Shown: one piece after another, positions 29,629 through 41,200 of the stretch | Position numbering within the stretch: the first letter of the stretch is position 1 | How the letters are laid out: each line of letters opens with the position of its first letter | Assembly: GCA_030068145.1 (NCBI GenBank) | Contig: JAPJBO010000310.1 | Coordinates: 171,757 to 235,756 of the forward strand | Direction of reading: 5' to 3' | Source of the DNA: Diplonema papillatum | Lineage: Eukaryota; Euglenozoa; Diplonemea; Diplonemida; Diplonemidae | DNA length: 64,000 nt | Program-made: the position numbers and the translations under genes | The notes under the pieces: model-generated | The model's database searches: none | The model's input: the letters and a program-made list of their open reading frames with translations, nothing else | Told to the model about the DNA's origin: nothing

Positions 29629-31230
29629 GCCCGTACGGGATTGTCGGAAACACAAAAAAGGAGCGCAAGTTTCCCCCTCGTAGTGCTGCCTCCTCCCCGT
29701 GACGGATTCGCCTGTGCTCTGGTCGCACGGGTGGTTCTGGCTGTGACGAGCTACGAACAGCCGCCTGACAAACCAGACTCACCCTGTCTGCAGACACTCA
29801 GGTTCCGCGCTGATGATGGTCCGCCTTATGTGTCCGTGGCTTAAAGGACCGCAACACGGCGCAGACGGCACCAGTGCGGTGTTGAGCGCATATCCACAAG
29901 CACGTTCTTGCAATCCCCTCGTCCTCCTGACGGGGATCCTCCTTACGCCCTTCGAGGCAGGTCTTGTTTCCACTCCCCTCCCCACTGGTGTCTCACAGTC
30001 ACCAATTCCCCCAGTACCACTCCGTTTCCCTCTCTCTCTCCCTCTCTCTCTCCCACTCTCTCTCTCTCTCTCTCCCCTCCCGCCCCCCTTTTCTTTTCAT
30101 CTTCTTTTCAGTATGAACGGTAGTAAAAAGTCTTCTTTCGTCTCTTTACAACTCGACCAGCCTTGGTTTTACACGTGTACACTACCATTTTTCCTGGGGA
30201 GGCGTTTCTCTCTTTTTCTCTCTTTGCCATCCGGGGTTGGGCAGGGCTTTCGTTGCTATTCGGCGCACTGCGGTGTGGGCGAGTTTTGGTTTTTTTAGTA
30301 CTAACAATCGTGCGGGTTGCCCTTCAATGTATTGTGCAGGCATGTCGGTCACAAACAGTCCCGGACATGGCTAGCCATAACCCATAACGAAAGCGTGCAC
30401 TAAATATACAACCCGTAACCACATAGCCCTTTCTTGCTCTAAGAGAATCCATTCATGAACGGTCACACGGAGACCCTAAACCCCCGGAATTTCAAGCGAA
30501 CTTTAACTCTAAAAAGACGTAGGCAGCGTGTTTTGGTGGTTGATCAGAACTCCTTACCCGAATATACACAGAGTAAATACGTGGGAAAACGATCACCCGG
30601 CACGCACTAATGTATTCTCCTTTTTCCAATCGCCGCAGAGATTCGCAAACCCTTCGCCCTCCCCCCCCCCCAAATTAATTACCGCTGCGGAAGTAGTCCC
30701 AAAGCTAAAAAGAAGAAAGCCACGAAAGACAAACATAAAAAAAAAAAAAAAAAAACACAAAAGAAAGGATACCAGGGCCTTTTTGCGTTTTATACCCGTC
30801 CATCCCCCCTTCTTAAGCATTTTCTGCGGCCTCGCTCCGTTGCCTTTGGGTTTGCTTTTTGTGGTAGCAAACGCGTTTGCAAAGTGACGGTTGTCAGCGT
30901 ATCGGTTGTAGCTAGCTTTAAGCAGGGACCCCGATGAGGATCCCCGTGGGCACGACGCGGCAACGTCGGCGGTGACGAGACGATACCACAGAGATGCCTT
31001 CCCCCCATCTTCTACCCAGAGGGGGATTCCACGGGAGTCACAGACCCCGCCCCGGAGTCGCCCCCCTCCTCGCACATGGCGGTTGACGAAGAGGGGACAC
31101 GTGCCCGAGGGCCTGCTGGAAGAAGGGGATGTGCTGATGCAGGGGCCCAGCCAGGATTCAGGTGACCCTATACGAGCGTGCCGGCGGTCGGTGACGAGAC
31201 GATACCGACAGCGACGGCGGCGACCCTAAC
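29369..31230. other. Intergenic region between kinase copies
   Basis: It holds a homopolymer A run (about 29592-29627), a dispersed ACGGGATTGTCGGAAACACAAAA motif (29634), a CT microsatellite (about 30028-30085), a full SINE-like repeat (30345-30515) and a second A-run (30738-30757). No gene is supported. Confidence 0.55.
30345..30515 (+). repeat. SINE-like repeat, long copy
   Basis: It starts GTCGGTCACAAACAGTCCCG and ends AAGCGAACTTTAACTCTAAA. It is about 95% identical to 48296-48472. Its 3' block (GGAGACCCTAAA...) recurs at more than a dozen sites in the window. Confidence 0.75.
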
Positions 31231-31985
31231 TTTGCCGCTGATGGGAACTTGTTACCTTGGGCATACTTGAAACGGCCGCGTTGCCGCCCTCAAACTTTGC
31301 CGCTGATGGGAACTTGTTACCTTGGGCTTACTTGAAACGGCCGCGTTGCCGCCCTCAAACTTTGCCGCTGATGGGAACTTGTTACCTTGGGCTTCCTTGG
31401 ATCGGCCGCATTGCCGCCCTCGAACTTTGCCGCCGACTCTTGTGGGAACTTGTTACCTTGGGCTTACTTGAAACGGCCGCGTTGCCGCCCTCAAACTTTG
31501 CCGCTGATGGGAACTTGTTCCCTTGGGCTTCCTTGGATCGGCCGCGTTGCTGCCCTCAAACTTTGCCGCTGATGGGAACTTGTTACCTTGGGCTTACTTG
31601 AAACGGCCGCGTTGCCGCCCTCAAACTTTGCCGCTGATGGGAACTTGTTACCTTGGGCTTCCTTGGATCGGCCGCATTGCCGCCCTCGAACTTTGCCGCC
31701 GACTCTTGTGGGAACTTGTTACCTTGGGCTTACTTGAAACGGCCGCGTTGCCGCCCTCAAACTTTGCCGCTGATGGGAACTTGTTCCCTTGGGCTTCCTT
31801 GGATCGGCCGCGTTGCTGCCCTCAAACTTTGCCGCTGATGGGAACTTGTTACCTTGGGCTTACTTGAAACGGCCGCATTGCCGCCCTCGAACTTTGCCGC
31901 CGACTCTTGTGGGAGCTTGTTACCTTGGGCTTCCTTGGATCGGCCGCATTGCTGCCCTCAAACCTTGCCGCTGACTCTTGTACCC
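31231..31985 (+). repeat. 66-bp tandem array with 266-bp higher order
   Basis: Eleven to twelve copies of TTTGCCGCTGATGGGAACTT...CGCGTTGCCGCCCTCAAAC are present. Some units carry a five-base extension (GACTCTTGTGG), and the pattern of variants repeats every 266 bases. Because 66 is a multiple of three, one frame stays open; no real gene is inferred. Confidence 0.9.
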
Positions 31986-32270
31986 GCACGTCCGTTCAAT
32001 ACGTGTTCGGAAGTTGCAGCACTTGGGATCCCTTCGGCTCTTTGTCTGGCAGCTTCGTCGGGCATTTCCTTCCAAGCTGGCGCTTACGTAAAATACAAGA
32101 GCCCAGCAGTAGACATCCTGACTCAAGCATTAAAGTCTAGCCCGATACAGTAAAGCTTCTTAAACTATCTCCCTCGCCTAACGGCCGCATGCAGCTGAAC
32201 CACACAACGCAAACAAAAGGTCGAAAGGAACCAACATCTGGACATCCTACGGGATCATCGGAAACACAAA

Positions 32271-35200
32271 ATGGGAGGCTTTCACGTGGCTGCGCGAGTC
32301 GCCGCCTTCGCCTGCGCGTCATGCGCGGGGTTCCCGCTGTCCGAGCGGGTGCAGAAGCTCCCGCTGTGGATCCAGGCCGGCTGCGGGGAGGACGAGTACT
32401 ATTTCCCCGGGAAAAACGCGGTGTTCCCAGCCTTGCTGACGCCCGACTCGATGCCGGACTTCCGCAACTACTCCAACTACATGGCGGAGACGCTGAACGA
32501 GCAACCCGAGCTGTACCAGAAGTACAAGGACGTCTACACCAGGAACGGCGTCGGCCTCGCCAAATGCATCAAGACGGGCGTCGACAACCCGGGGCACCCT
32601 ATGATCAAGACGTGCGGCATCGTCGCCGGCGACGAAGAGTCTTACACGGTATGCGCTCGTGTTCGAGAAAAAGCAGGAAACTTCTGTGGCCCATGATTGG
32701 CGCGATCCGATGGCCTTACTTGGGTGTACACGGCGTGTGCTCGGGGAGCACTTGGGTGGGGAGTACTTAGGAAGTTCACAGCACGAAATGCAAAGAAACG
32801 CCAGAAATCGTCTTTTTACCCCAATTGGGGTGTACATGGGGTGAACTTGGGAAGTACTTGGAAAGTTTTTAGTAAGTTCATGGAAGAAGTTAAGTCTTCT
32901 ACTGTGGATCACACCAATCATGTCCAGAAAAACCATGGTAAAGCAAGACCCCCTAATACATGGGTGAAGGGAGAACGCAGGAAAATACTACGGTGCCGTT
33001 ATGACCAGAAAACCATGGTAGAGCAAGACCCCCTAATACATGGGGTGTTAGGACCACCCCTAGCCCTAACCCTAGTCTAGAGGAAAACCTGTTGCTCCGT
33101 CCGGCGTTTGTGCAGGTGTTCATTTCGACGGGGGCTAGACGTAGGCGTTGCCTGCAGACGGACGATCCCCGGAAACAGACTCCGTTTGTGGATCCCTGTG
33201 TTTGGATCACTGCCATCCCTGCCAGTCTCTTTTTCGTTTCTCGCAATTGCAAATGCAAGAGAAACCCCCGTACCCCGAGGACAACCCTCAAAACCCCAAC
33301 TTCCCCTCTCCCCCTCTCCCCCCCTTCTTTTTCTCCCCCATTTCAAGTGAACGGATTCATCCCTTCCTTCAGCACCAAAAGTCCAGGAATACCGGTATTC
33401 CCAGCAATAGAGAGCAAAAGACGCATAAAAGGAGAGAATAGCCGTAAAAGGAACAAAAAGAAAGTTTACCACGATTACCATTTCTTCCCCTAATCCGTGC
33501 CTCGTAACACACAGCCGCCGATCAACACGAAACCACCCAGAAGAAAAGCCAGGCACCGGGATCTTCCTGACGAGCACGCAACCCGGTGAACTTAATCAAG
33601 AGTCGAAGATTAGCGTCGAAACTTCCTGGCTTTTCACGCCGCAGCAGAACGACCACACCCTACCCAAACCCAAGCACCCTCTAAACGCGTTAGGGGACTT
33701 CACAAGGTTTCACAACGGAGTGACACAACACCCGAAACGAGTCGCACTCTTTTACTTTTCTCAACCCCCCGCCATACCCAAGCCTCTACGGTCAACCGGA
33801 GACTTTAAAATACCGACCTTCTAATCCACAAAAAACGCTAGAAACTAGATCTTCCTGACGAGCGCGCAACCCGGTGAACATAACCAAGAGTCGAAGATTA
33901 GCGTCGAAACTTCCTGGCGTTCACGCCGTAGCAGAACGACCACACCCTACCCAATCCCAACCACCCCCTAAACGCGTTAGGGGACTCCACAAGATTTCAC
34001 AACGGAACGACACATCACCCGAAACGAGCTGCACCCTCTCACTTTTCTCAACCCTCCGCCATACCCAAGCCTCTACGGTCAACCGGAGACTTTAAAATAC
34101 CGACCTTCTAATCCACAAATACCGCTAGAGACTGTTTCAGCGCCATGCACACAAGGATTGCTCAGAAGCGGTGGGGCAACAAATCTTAGTTTAGTGTTCC
34201 GGGTAGAATCTTAGTTTAGTGTTCCGGGTAGAATCTTAGTTTAGTGTTCCGGGTAGAATCTTAGTTTAGTGTTCCGGGTAGAATCTTAGTTTAGTGTTCC
34301 GGGTAGAATCTTAGTTTAGTGTTCCGGGTAGAATCTTAGTTTAGTGTTCCGGGTAGAATCTTAGTTTAGTGTTCCGGGTAGAATCTTAGTTTAGTGTTCC
34401 GGGTAGAATCTTAGTTTAGTGTTCCGGGTAGAATCTTAGTTTAGTGTTCCGGGTAGAATCTTAGTTTAGTGTTCCGGGTAGAATCTTAGTTTAGTGTTCC
34501 GGGTAGAATCTTACGTCTCGTGTCGTCCAAGGTATCAGCTGGTGGTATCCACCGCTGCACCATACTCGTGGGTGTGTACGCCACGCCACCATCCACTAGC
34601 ACCTATCGTGGTATCGTGGTATGCTGGTAGGATCCCAGCACCTCAATACCATCACCTCGTAGGTATCAGGGATGCTGAGTAGGTATCAGCTGGTGGTATC
34701 CATCCACCGCTGCACCATACTCGTGGGTGTGTAGAGCATGCAAGCCTCGCAGATTCCCTATATCCGTGAGAATCCTTAAAAAGGGCCCTAAAAGGACCCT
34801 ATGACTTTGTGCAGTGACACGAGAGGTGTAGAATAGGTGGGAGGCCGCAACAATGAAATACCACTACTCTTGTTGTCGCTTTACTTATCCAATGATGGGA
34901 AGACGGCAGCTGCTCCCTTGTGGGGTTAGGGTCTTCGGATCCGTAGCTTATCCGTTTCCAGCGACAAACGGGCTTCGGCTCGCGAATCCTCGTTTGGAGA
35001 CACCAGTCAGGTGGGGAGTTTGGCTGGGGCGGCACATCTGTTACACATTAACGCAGGTGTGTAAGTGCCCCAAAAGCAGAGTAATACGATGAACCCATTT
35101 GGATTCGATTCCGGAGGGAAACGGCCACAGCAGCAGGTGGACAAATTGTCCGATGACAAGAGAAATGGCCTCGACCTTGTTACCTCGTGTGTGCCAGAAG

Positions 35201-38200
35201 CAGTGGATGATATCTAAAGCTGTCGGTGAACACAATCTTGTCGGGACAAGTCTGGAGCCAGCGCTGTGCCCTGAGGTCAAAAGCGAAAAGAAAGCGCACC
35301 TGAATGCCAAATGCCCTGCAAACGGCCTTAAAGTCTTCGCGCGCAGAAACCAACGGGCCGGCTCGCAACCCGGTCCCCAGGTTTGACGGGCACGTGGCGA
35401 TGTATCCCAAGTGCGGGCAGGAACGATTCGTCCCAACCGAACGACAGGAAAAGCTTAGTTTCGTGTTTGTTTCTTGAGTGGGATAAACACGCAGTCTTTT
35501 TCCCTCCGAGGTTTTATTGTCGCAAACGAATCCCCGTGTGCAGCGGGCGGTGCCCACGGCACACGGCACCAAGCATCCATGCCTAGTGTACCTTCCGCGT
35601 GGAGGCAGCCTCCGCAGGCCCGCGAGTAATAAGGTGCCTCTTCCAAGGCAGGTTTTATCTAGCAAGGTGGCCGGTGCTTCCTCTCGGGCCCCGACGCACG
35701 CCGCGTCCTCCTCCAAACCCTCACTGTCGTTCTCTCCACTCTCTCTCTCTCTCTCCACATGTGATACGAAGAAGCAAGGTTCGTCACGGCAGCCATCCCA
35801 GTGAAGGGAAATAAAACAGGGATTACCCTTATCTTCACAGGTGTTCGCTGATCTGTTCGAGCCCGTGATATCGGCCAGGCACGGTGGGTACCCACGCGAT
35901 GCAGTTCACCCGACGAACATGAACGTCGATGAGTTGCTTGACACGAAGATCGACCCAAGCGGCAAGTACGTGCTGAGCACTCGTGTTCGCACGGGAAGGT
36001 CGGTCAGGGGTATCAGGCTGCCGCCTTCCATTGGGTTCGACGAAAGGAGGGAGTTGGAGAGGGTGTGCGTGAAGGGGTTGATGAACCTGCAGGGCGTGTT
36101 GGAAGGGGACTACTTCCCGCTGCACGGGAGCACGAGCTACCAGCCGAAGGTGGGCGGGATGAGTGAGGCGAAGGAGGAGGAGCTGAGGAAGGCGGGCAAC
36201 CTGTTCCAAGAGCCCGACTCGACGCTGCTGCTGGCGAGTGGCATGGGCCGGCACTGGCCGGATGCGCGAGGCATCTACCACAACGAGGCGAGGAACTTCT
36301 TCGTGTGGGTCGGCGAAGAGGACCACCTGAGGATTGTGTCCATGCAGAAGGGCGACGACATCAAAGACGTCTTCAGAAGGTTCGCCACCGCCTGCGACGA
36401 AGTCCAGAAGGTCCTCAAGAGCGAGGGATACGACTTCATGTGTGACCCTTTTTCTTCCGGCTGGTTACGATATATATGCAGGGGTTCGGAAAAGTAAAAT
36501 TGTCAACCGGTGACCCTAAGACACTGAACCTTGAAACCACATGAAACGCTGGAAAAAAAGTGATGCTTCGCTTCTCTGTACTGCTCCAGTGTGCCTGTTT
36601 GCACCACCGTGCTGCACTGAAACGGGCTACGCCCCCTACACGTATTATTCACATATTTATTAGAGTTAAAGTTCGCTTGAAATTCCGGGGTTTTAGGGTC
36701 TCCGTGTGACCGTTCATGAATGGGTTCTCTTAGAGCAAGAAAGCCTGGACAACAAGGAAGGCAAAATATCTATCCGCCCAGGAAGCTAAGACTTCTGTAT
36801 AAGCACCGGCTTTGTAGGAGTACTTGAGAAGGCTGCCCGGTGCGAAATCTCTTGTAGGAGTACTTGAGAAGGCTGCCCGTTGCGAAATCTCTTGTAGGAG
36901 TACTTGAGAAGGCTGCCCGGTGCGAAATCTCTTGTAGGAGTACTTGAGAAGGCTGCCCGGTGCGAAATCTCTTGTAGGAGTACTTGAGAAGGCTGCCCGT
37001 TGCGAAATCTCTTGTAGGAGTACTTGAGAAGGCTGCCCGGTGCGAAATCTCTTGTAGGAGTACTTGAGAAGGCTGCCCGTTGCGAAATCTCTTGTAGGAG
37101 TACTTGAGAAGGCTGCCCGGTGCGAAATCTCTTGTAGGAGTACTTGAGAAGGCTGCCCGTTGCGAAATCTCAAAGGAGGTAAAAAGTGCTGTAGCCCACA
37201 CGAAACTCACAGGTGAATCTGCGTCTAGTGGCGGGCGTAAACGTTCTACAAGAAAGACCCACTTTGCATTTGTATTTTTAAGATGTCATGGGGGCGACAC
37301 TGTTGACCGCGCCTTAGTTGAGCTGCGGTCGCCGATTCAACTGCCAGCATCATGTACTTGACGCGACTTAGCAGCCAATGGCCTGTGGTGGCTGAGTGCA
37401 CACCTAAGCACGGCTGCATCCTCCGTGTTGTGTACAAGGCTTCGTGGGGGCCTGGTCAACCACCTCATCACTATTGGCACAAACCTTTCGCGACCGTGAC
37501 TGGACAGTCGGGATGCCGGGGGCGGGTCTCCATGAAGAAGAGAAAATTAAAGCAAGACCTGCCCCCTGCGCCTGCTGTCGCCGGCTGCTTCGGCAGACGA
37601 CACCCATCATTTGAGGTTTGAGAATAGGTCGAGGGAGCTATTTCCCCAATGCCTCCAATCATTCGCTTTACCTGGCGTAACTCCTGTTTTGGTTCTAGCT
37701 ATCCTGAGGGAAACTTCGGAGTGAACCAGCTACTAGATGGTTCGATGGGTCTTTCGCCCCTATACCCAGCTTTGACGAGCGATTTGCACGTCAACACCGC
37801 AACGGACCTCCACCAGGGTTTCCCCCGGCTTCGTCCTATCCAGGCATAGTTCACCATCTTTCGGGTCCCAAGAAGTGTACTTAACCTCAAATCCCTTTCC
37901 AGTAAATCAGGATCGGGCTGTGCTGCGTCCTCAAGGATTGGCACATCTCCCTTTCAGCGCGGCTTGTGGGTTTGACACTCTAAGCCTCGCACACGTGTTA
38001 GACTCCTTGGTCAGTGTTTCAAGACGGGTAGTAGAAGATTGCTGTGTCTGGCTACACACATACTACTACTCCCCCCTCTCTGTCGAAGTAAGCCTTCGAT
38101 TTCCTGCCAATCTATCGAGAGGCAACGGTCGACGCTAGGGTTTCCCCCCTCATCCGTTTAGAGCCAATCTATCGAGAGACAACGGTCGACGCTAAGGTTT

Positions 38201-41200
38201 CCCCCATCATCCGTTTGGAGCCAATCTATCGAAAAGCCAGGCTCTACTCACATTAAGCTCATGATCCTGTCGATCTATTGAGTGGTACCCAATTGCTAAG
38301 ACTTTCCCACCTCGTCCGTGTGGAACCAATCTCTACTCTCCCAGTAAGCTCATGTTTCCCTGTCGATCTTTTGAGGGGCACTCGACCGGGCTAAGATTTC
38401 TCCCCTCGTGACGGGCCAATCTTTGGAGCCAGTTGCCCGCACACCAAGCTCTGTTTTCCCCGCCAAGGTGGGGACACCTGGAGTACAGGGTGGCGCTACC
38501 GTATGAGCGTCTTCTTGGATGCAACGGTTGACAGTCTTCTGTGTATCGAATGGGGGCCCACGAGGGATGGATGCTGCGGGTGTTCTTTCAGATGAAGAAC
38601 AGACGATGTGAACCACTGTTTGTGATGCCGTTCCGCCGAAATGCCAACCTCTTCACATCTCCTTATGCTCTCGCGCACCAGCACATATCCTATCCAAAAG
38701 TTTTCAAGATTTCGGAAACCCTTGAAGATCAGGATAATCCCTGTCTCAGACAAACACGAAACTGAGCTTTTCCTGTCGTTCGGTTAGGACGAATCTTTCC
38801 ATCACCACCACGCAGGCACAGCCCTCACTTGGGATACATAGCCACGTGCCCGTCAAACCTGGGGACCGGGTTGCGAGCCGGCCAGATGCTCAACATCCCG
38901 TTGGTTTCTGCACGCGAAGACTTTAAGGCCGTTTGCAAGGCATTGGGCCTTCAGGTGCGCTTTCTTTTCGCTTTTGACCTCGCAGACTTGTCCCGCCAAG
39001 ATTGTGTGCACCGACAGCTTCAGATATCATCCACTGCTCCTGGCACACACGAGAACGTGTCGCGGCCATTTCTCTCCGGAATCGAATCCAAAAATGGGCC
39101 CATCGCATGGCTCTACTTTTGGGGCACTTACTAGGGTCCTTTTAGGGCCTTTTTTAAGGGTTCTCCCGGACTTCCGAGGGAATCGGCGAAGCTTGCACGG
39201 ATCTACATACAGGCTGTCTGTTCTATGGGGGGAAACATTTTGTTTTCAGCCACGTGCAATGTGTGAGGAAACTGCCCCCCCCCCCCCCCCCCCTTTAGGA
39301 CTGATCATGATCATTTGCCAATTTGCCACCTGAAACCACGTCCAGGATTTGGTTCAGGGTAGTGCGGTCAGCGAAACCCCTAAACGAAAACCCTAGGTCC
39401 CTTTCTACTTTCTCCTACTCTCGCGGTGTACGGTGTTGATGGTTGTTCCGCACGCATCACCTTGATGCTGATGTGAAGTAACACGTGTCATCGAAACGGA
39501 ATTGTATTCAAAGCTCTCGATACCGATCGTTTAAAACCTGAAGGGGGGTGGTATTTAGAACGATGTACGCATCCTCGGTACGCTCAAATCAAAATGGTGT
39601 TCTGTCAGCGCGGCTCACATAAACCGAAACAGCCTTTGCAGCCACGGATGAATGATTATAATACCGTACTGGTTCTGGGGAGGCATGCATGGCTTCTTTC
39701 GTGTACACGATCTCGGCAGGTTGGGCGTCGGTAGTGAAAGGGATGCAGACATGATTACACACTTTACCTACGGCTAGCGAAGTGGATTTTAGAGTCTCCC
39801 GGTGACCTTCGTCGATCAACGTCTCCAGCAAGGTCAATCCGTTTGGGTTGCTGTTGCTGAGCTTGTACAAGAAAGGGAGGGATTGTTACGAACCTGGCTT
39901 GCCAAAGCAAGCAAGCAAGCAAGTAAGCAACTACCGTGTACACGAAAGAAGCCATGCATGCCCCCCCCCCAAAACCCACCCACGTATTCGCTCTAAAAGA
40001 ACCATTTTCGACGAAGGTCACCCGGAGAGACTCTAAAACCCCGGATTCTCAAGCGAACTAAAACTCTAAACCAGTCGCAAACTTCGCTAGCCGTAGGTAA
40101 AGTGTGTACTCATGTCTGCATCCCTTTCACTACCCGACGCCCAACCTGCCGAGATCGTGTCGGTCACAAATTGTTACGAACCTGGCTTGCCAAAGCAAGC
40201 AAGCAAGCAAGCAAGCAACTACCGTGTACACGAAAGAAGCCATGCATGCCCCCCCCAAAACCCACCCAGTACGTAATCGCTCTAAAAGAACCATTTTCGA
40301 CGAAGGTCACCCGGAGAGACTCTAAAATCCCGGATTCTCAAGCGAACTAAAACTCTAAACCAGTCGCAAACTTCGCTAGCCGTAGGTAAAGTGTGTAATC
40401 ATGTCTGCATCCCTATCACTACCCGACTCCCAACCTGCCGAGATCCTGGTGTCGATCACAAATTGTTACGAACCTGGCTTGCCGACGAAGGTCACCCGGA
40501 GACTCTAAAATCCCGGATTCTCAAGCGAACTATAACTCAGAATAATCAGTCGCAAACTTCGCTAGCCGTATAAGTAAAGTGTGCAACCATGACTGCATCC
40601 CTTTCACTACCCGACTCCCAACCTCAATGGTCAACCGGAGACCCTACAACACCGAGCCTCCGAACCACAATAAACGCCATAAACGGTTAAGATCGGCAAG
40701 CCCCAGGAACCTCTGAGCAATGCCGTCCCCCTGCACACAGGCTCGTGGATCGCGGGGCGTCGACTCAGATTCGGTCGGCGGAAGGTGGGATATGTCGAAT
40801 TCGGATCGCCTGGGCAAGTCTGAAGTCGACTTGGTGAACATCATGGTTTGCAGTTCTTCCTCCCCCCCCTGCTAGCATCAAACACATGAGAGGCAAGTAG
40901 CGCCTGAACACGAAACTAAGATCCCCCCCCCCTTTTTTTAATCTGACGAAGGAAGGATGATGCGATATACATTGGAACCAGAAAGTTGTGGTAGCACCGG
41001 AACAGGACCGAAAGTCCCATCCAAAGGACCCACTGAAGAGCTCTAACTTTGGATTGATATGCGTTCAAGAGCGAAACCAGAGACGAAGAACGAGGTGCAC
41101 ACAACACCGCGGTGAAAAAAAGAACAAAGAGGAATAGTCCCTCAAGGTTCCAGACCCTACCTGCGGAGTCTTACACTCCCTGCGCCCCTTTTCCCTTTCC

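Noticed and set aside
33045-33085. CCCTAACCCTAG as a telomere-like repeat
   Set aside because: Only two units; too short to mean an interstitial telomere.
34187-34511. Regular direct repeats as a possible CRISPR array
   Set aside because: Units are contiguous 25-bp copies with no unique spacers. The same holds for the 17-, 40- and 48-bp arrays, and the genome is clearly eukaryotic.
37352-38138. Short frames in kinase copy 2 intron 2 as separate genes
   Set aside because: Third positions lack the strong G/C bias of real exons here, and no motif is recognisable.
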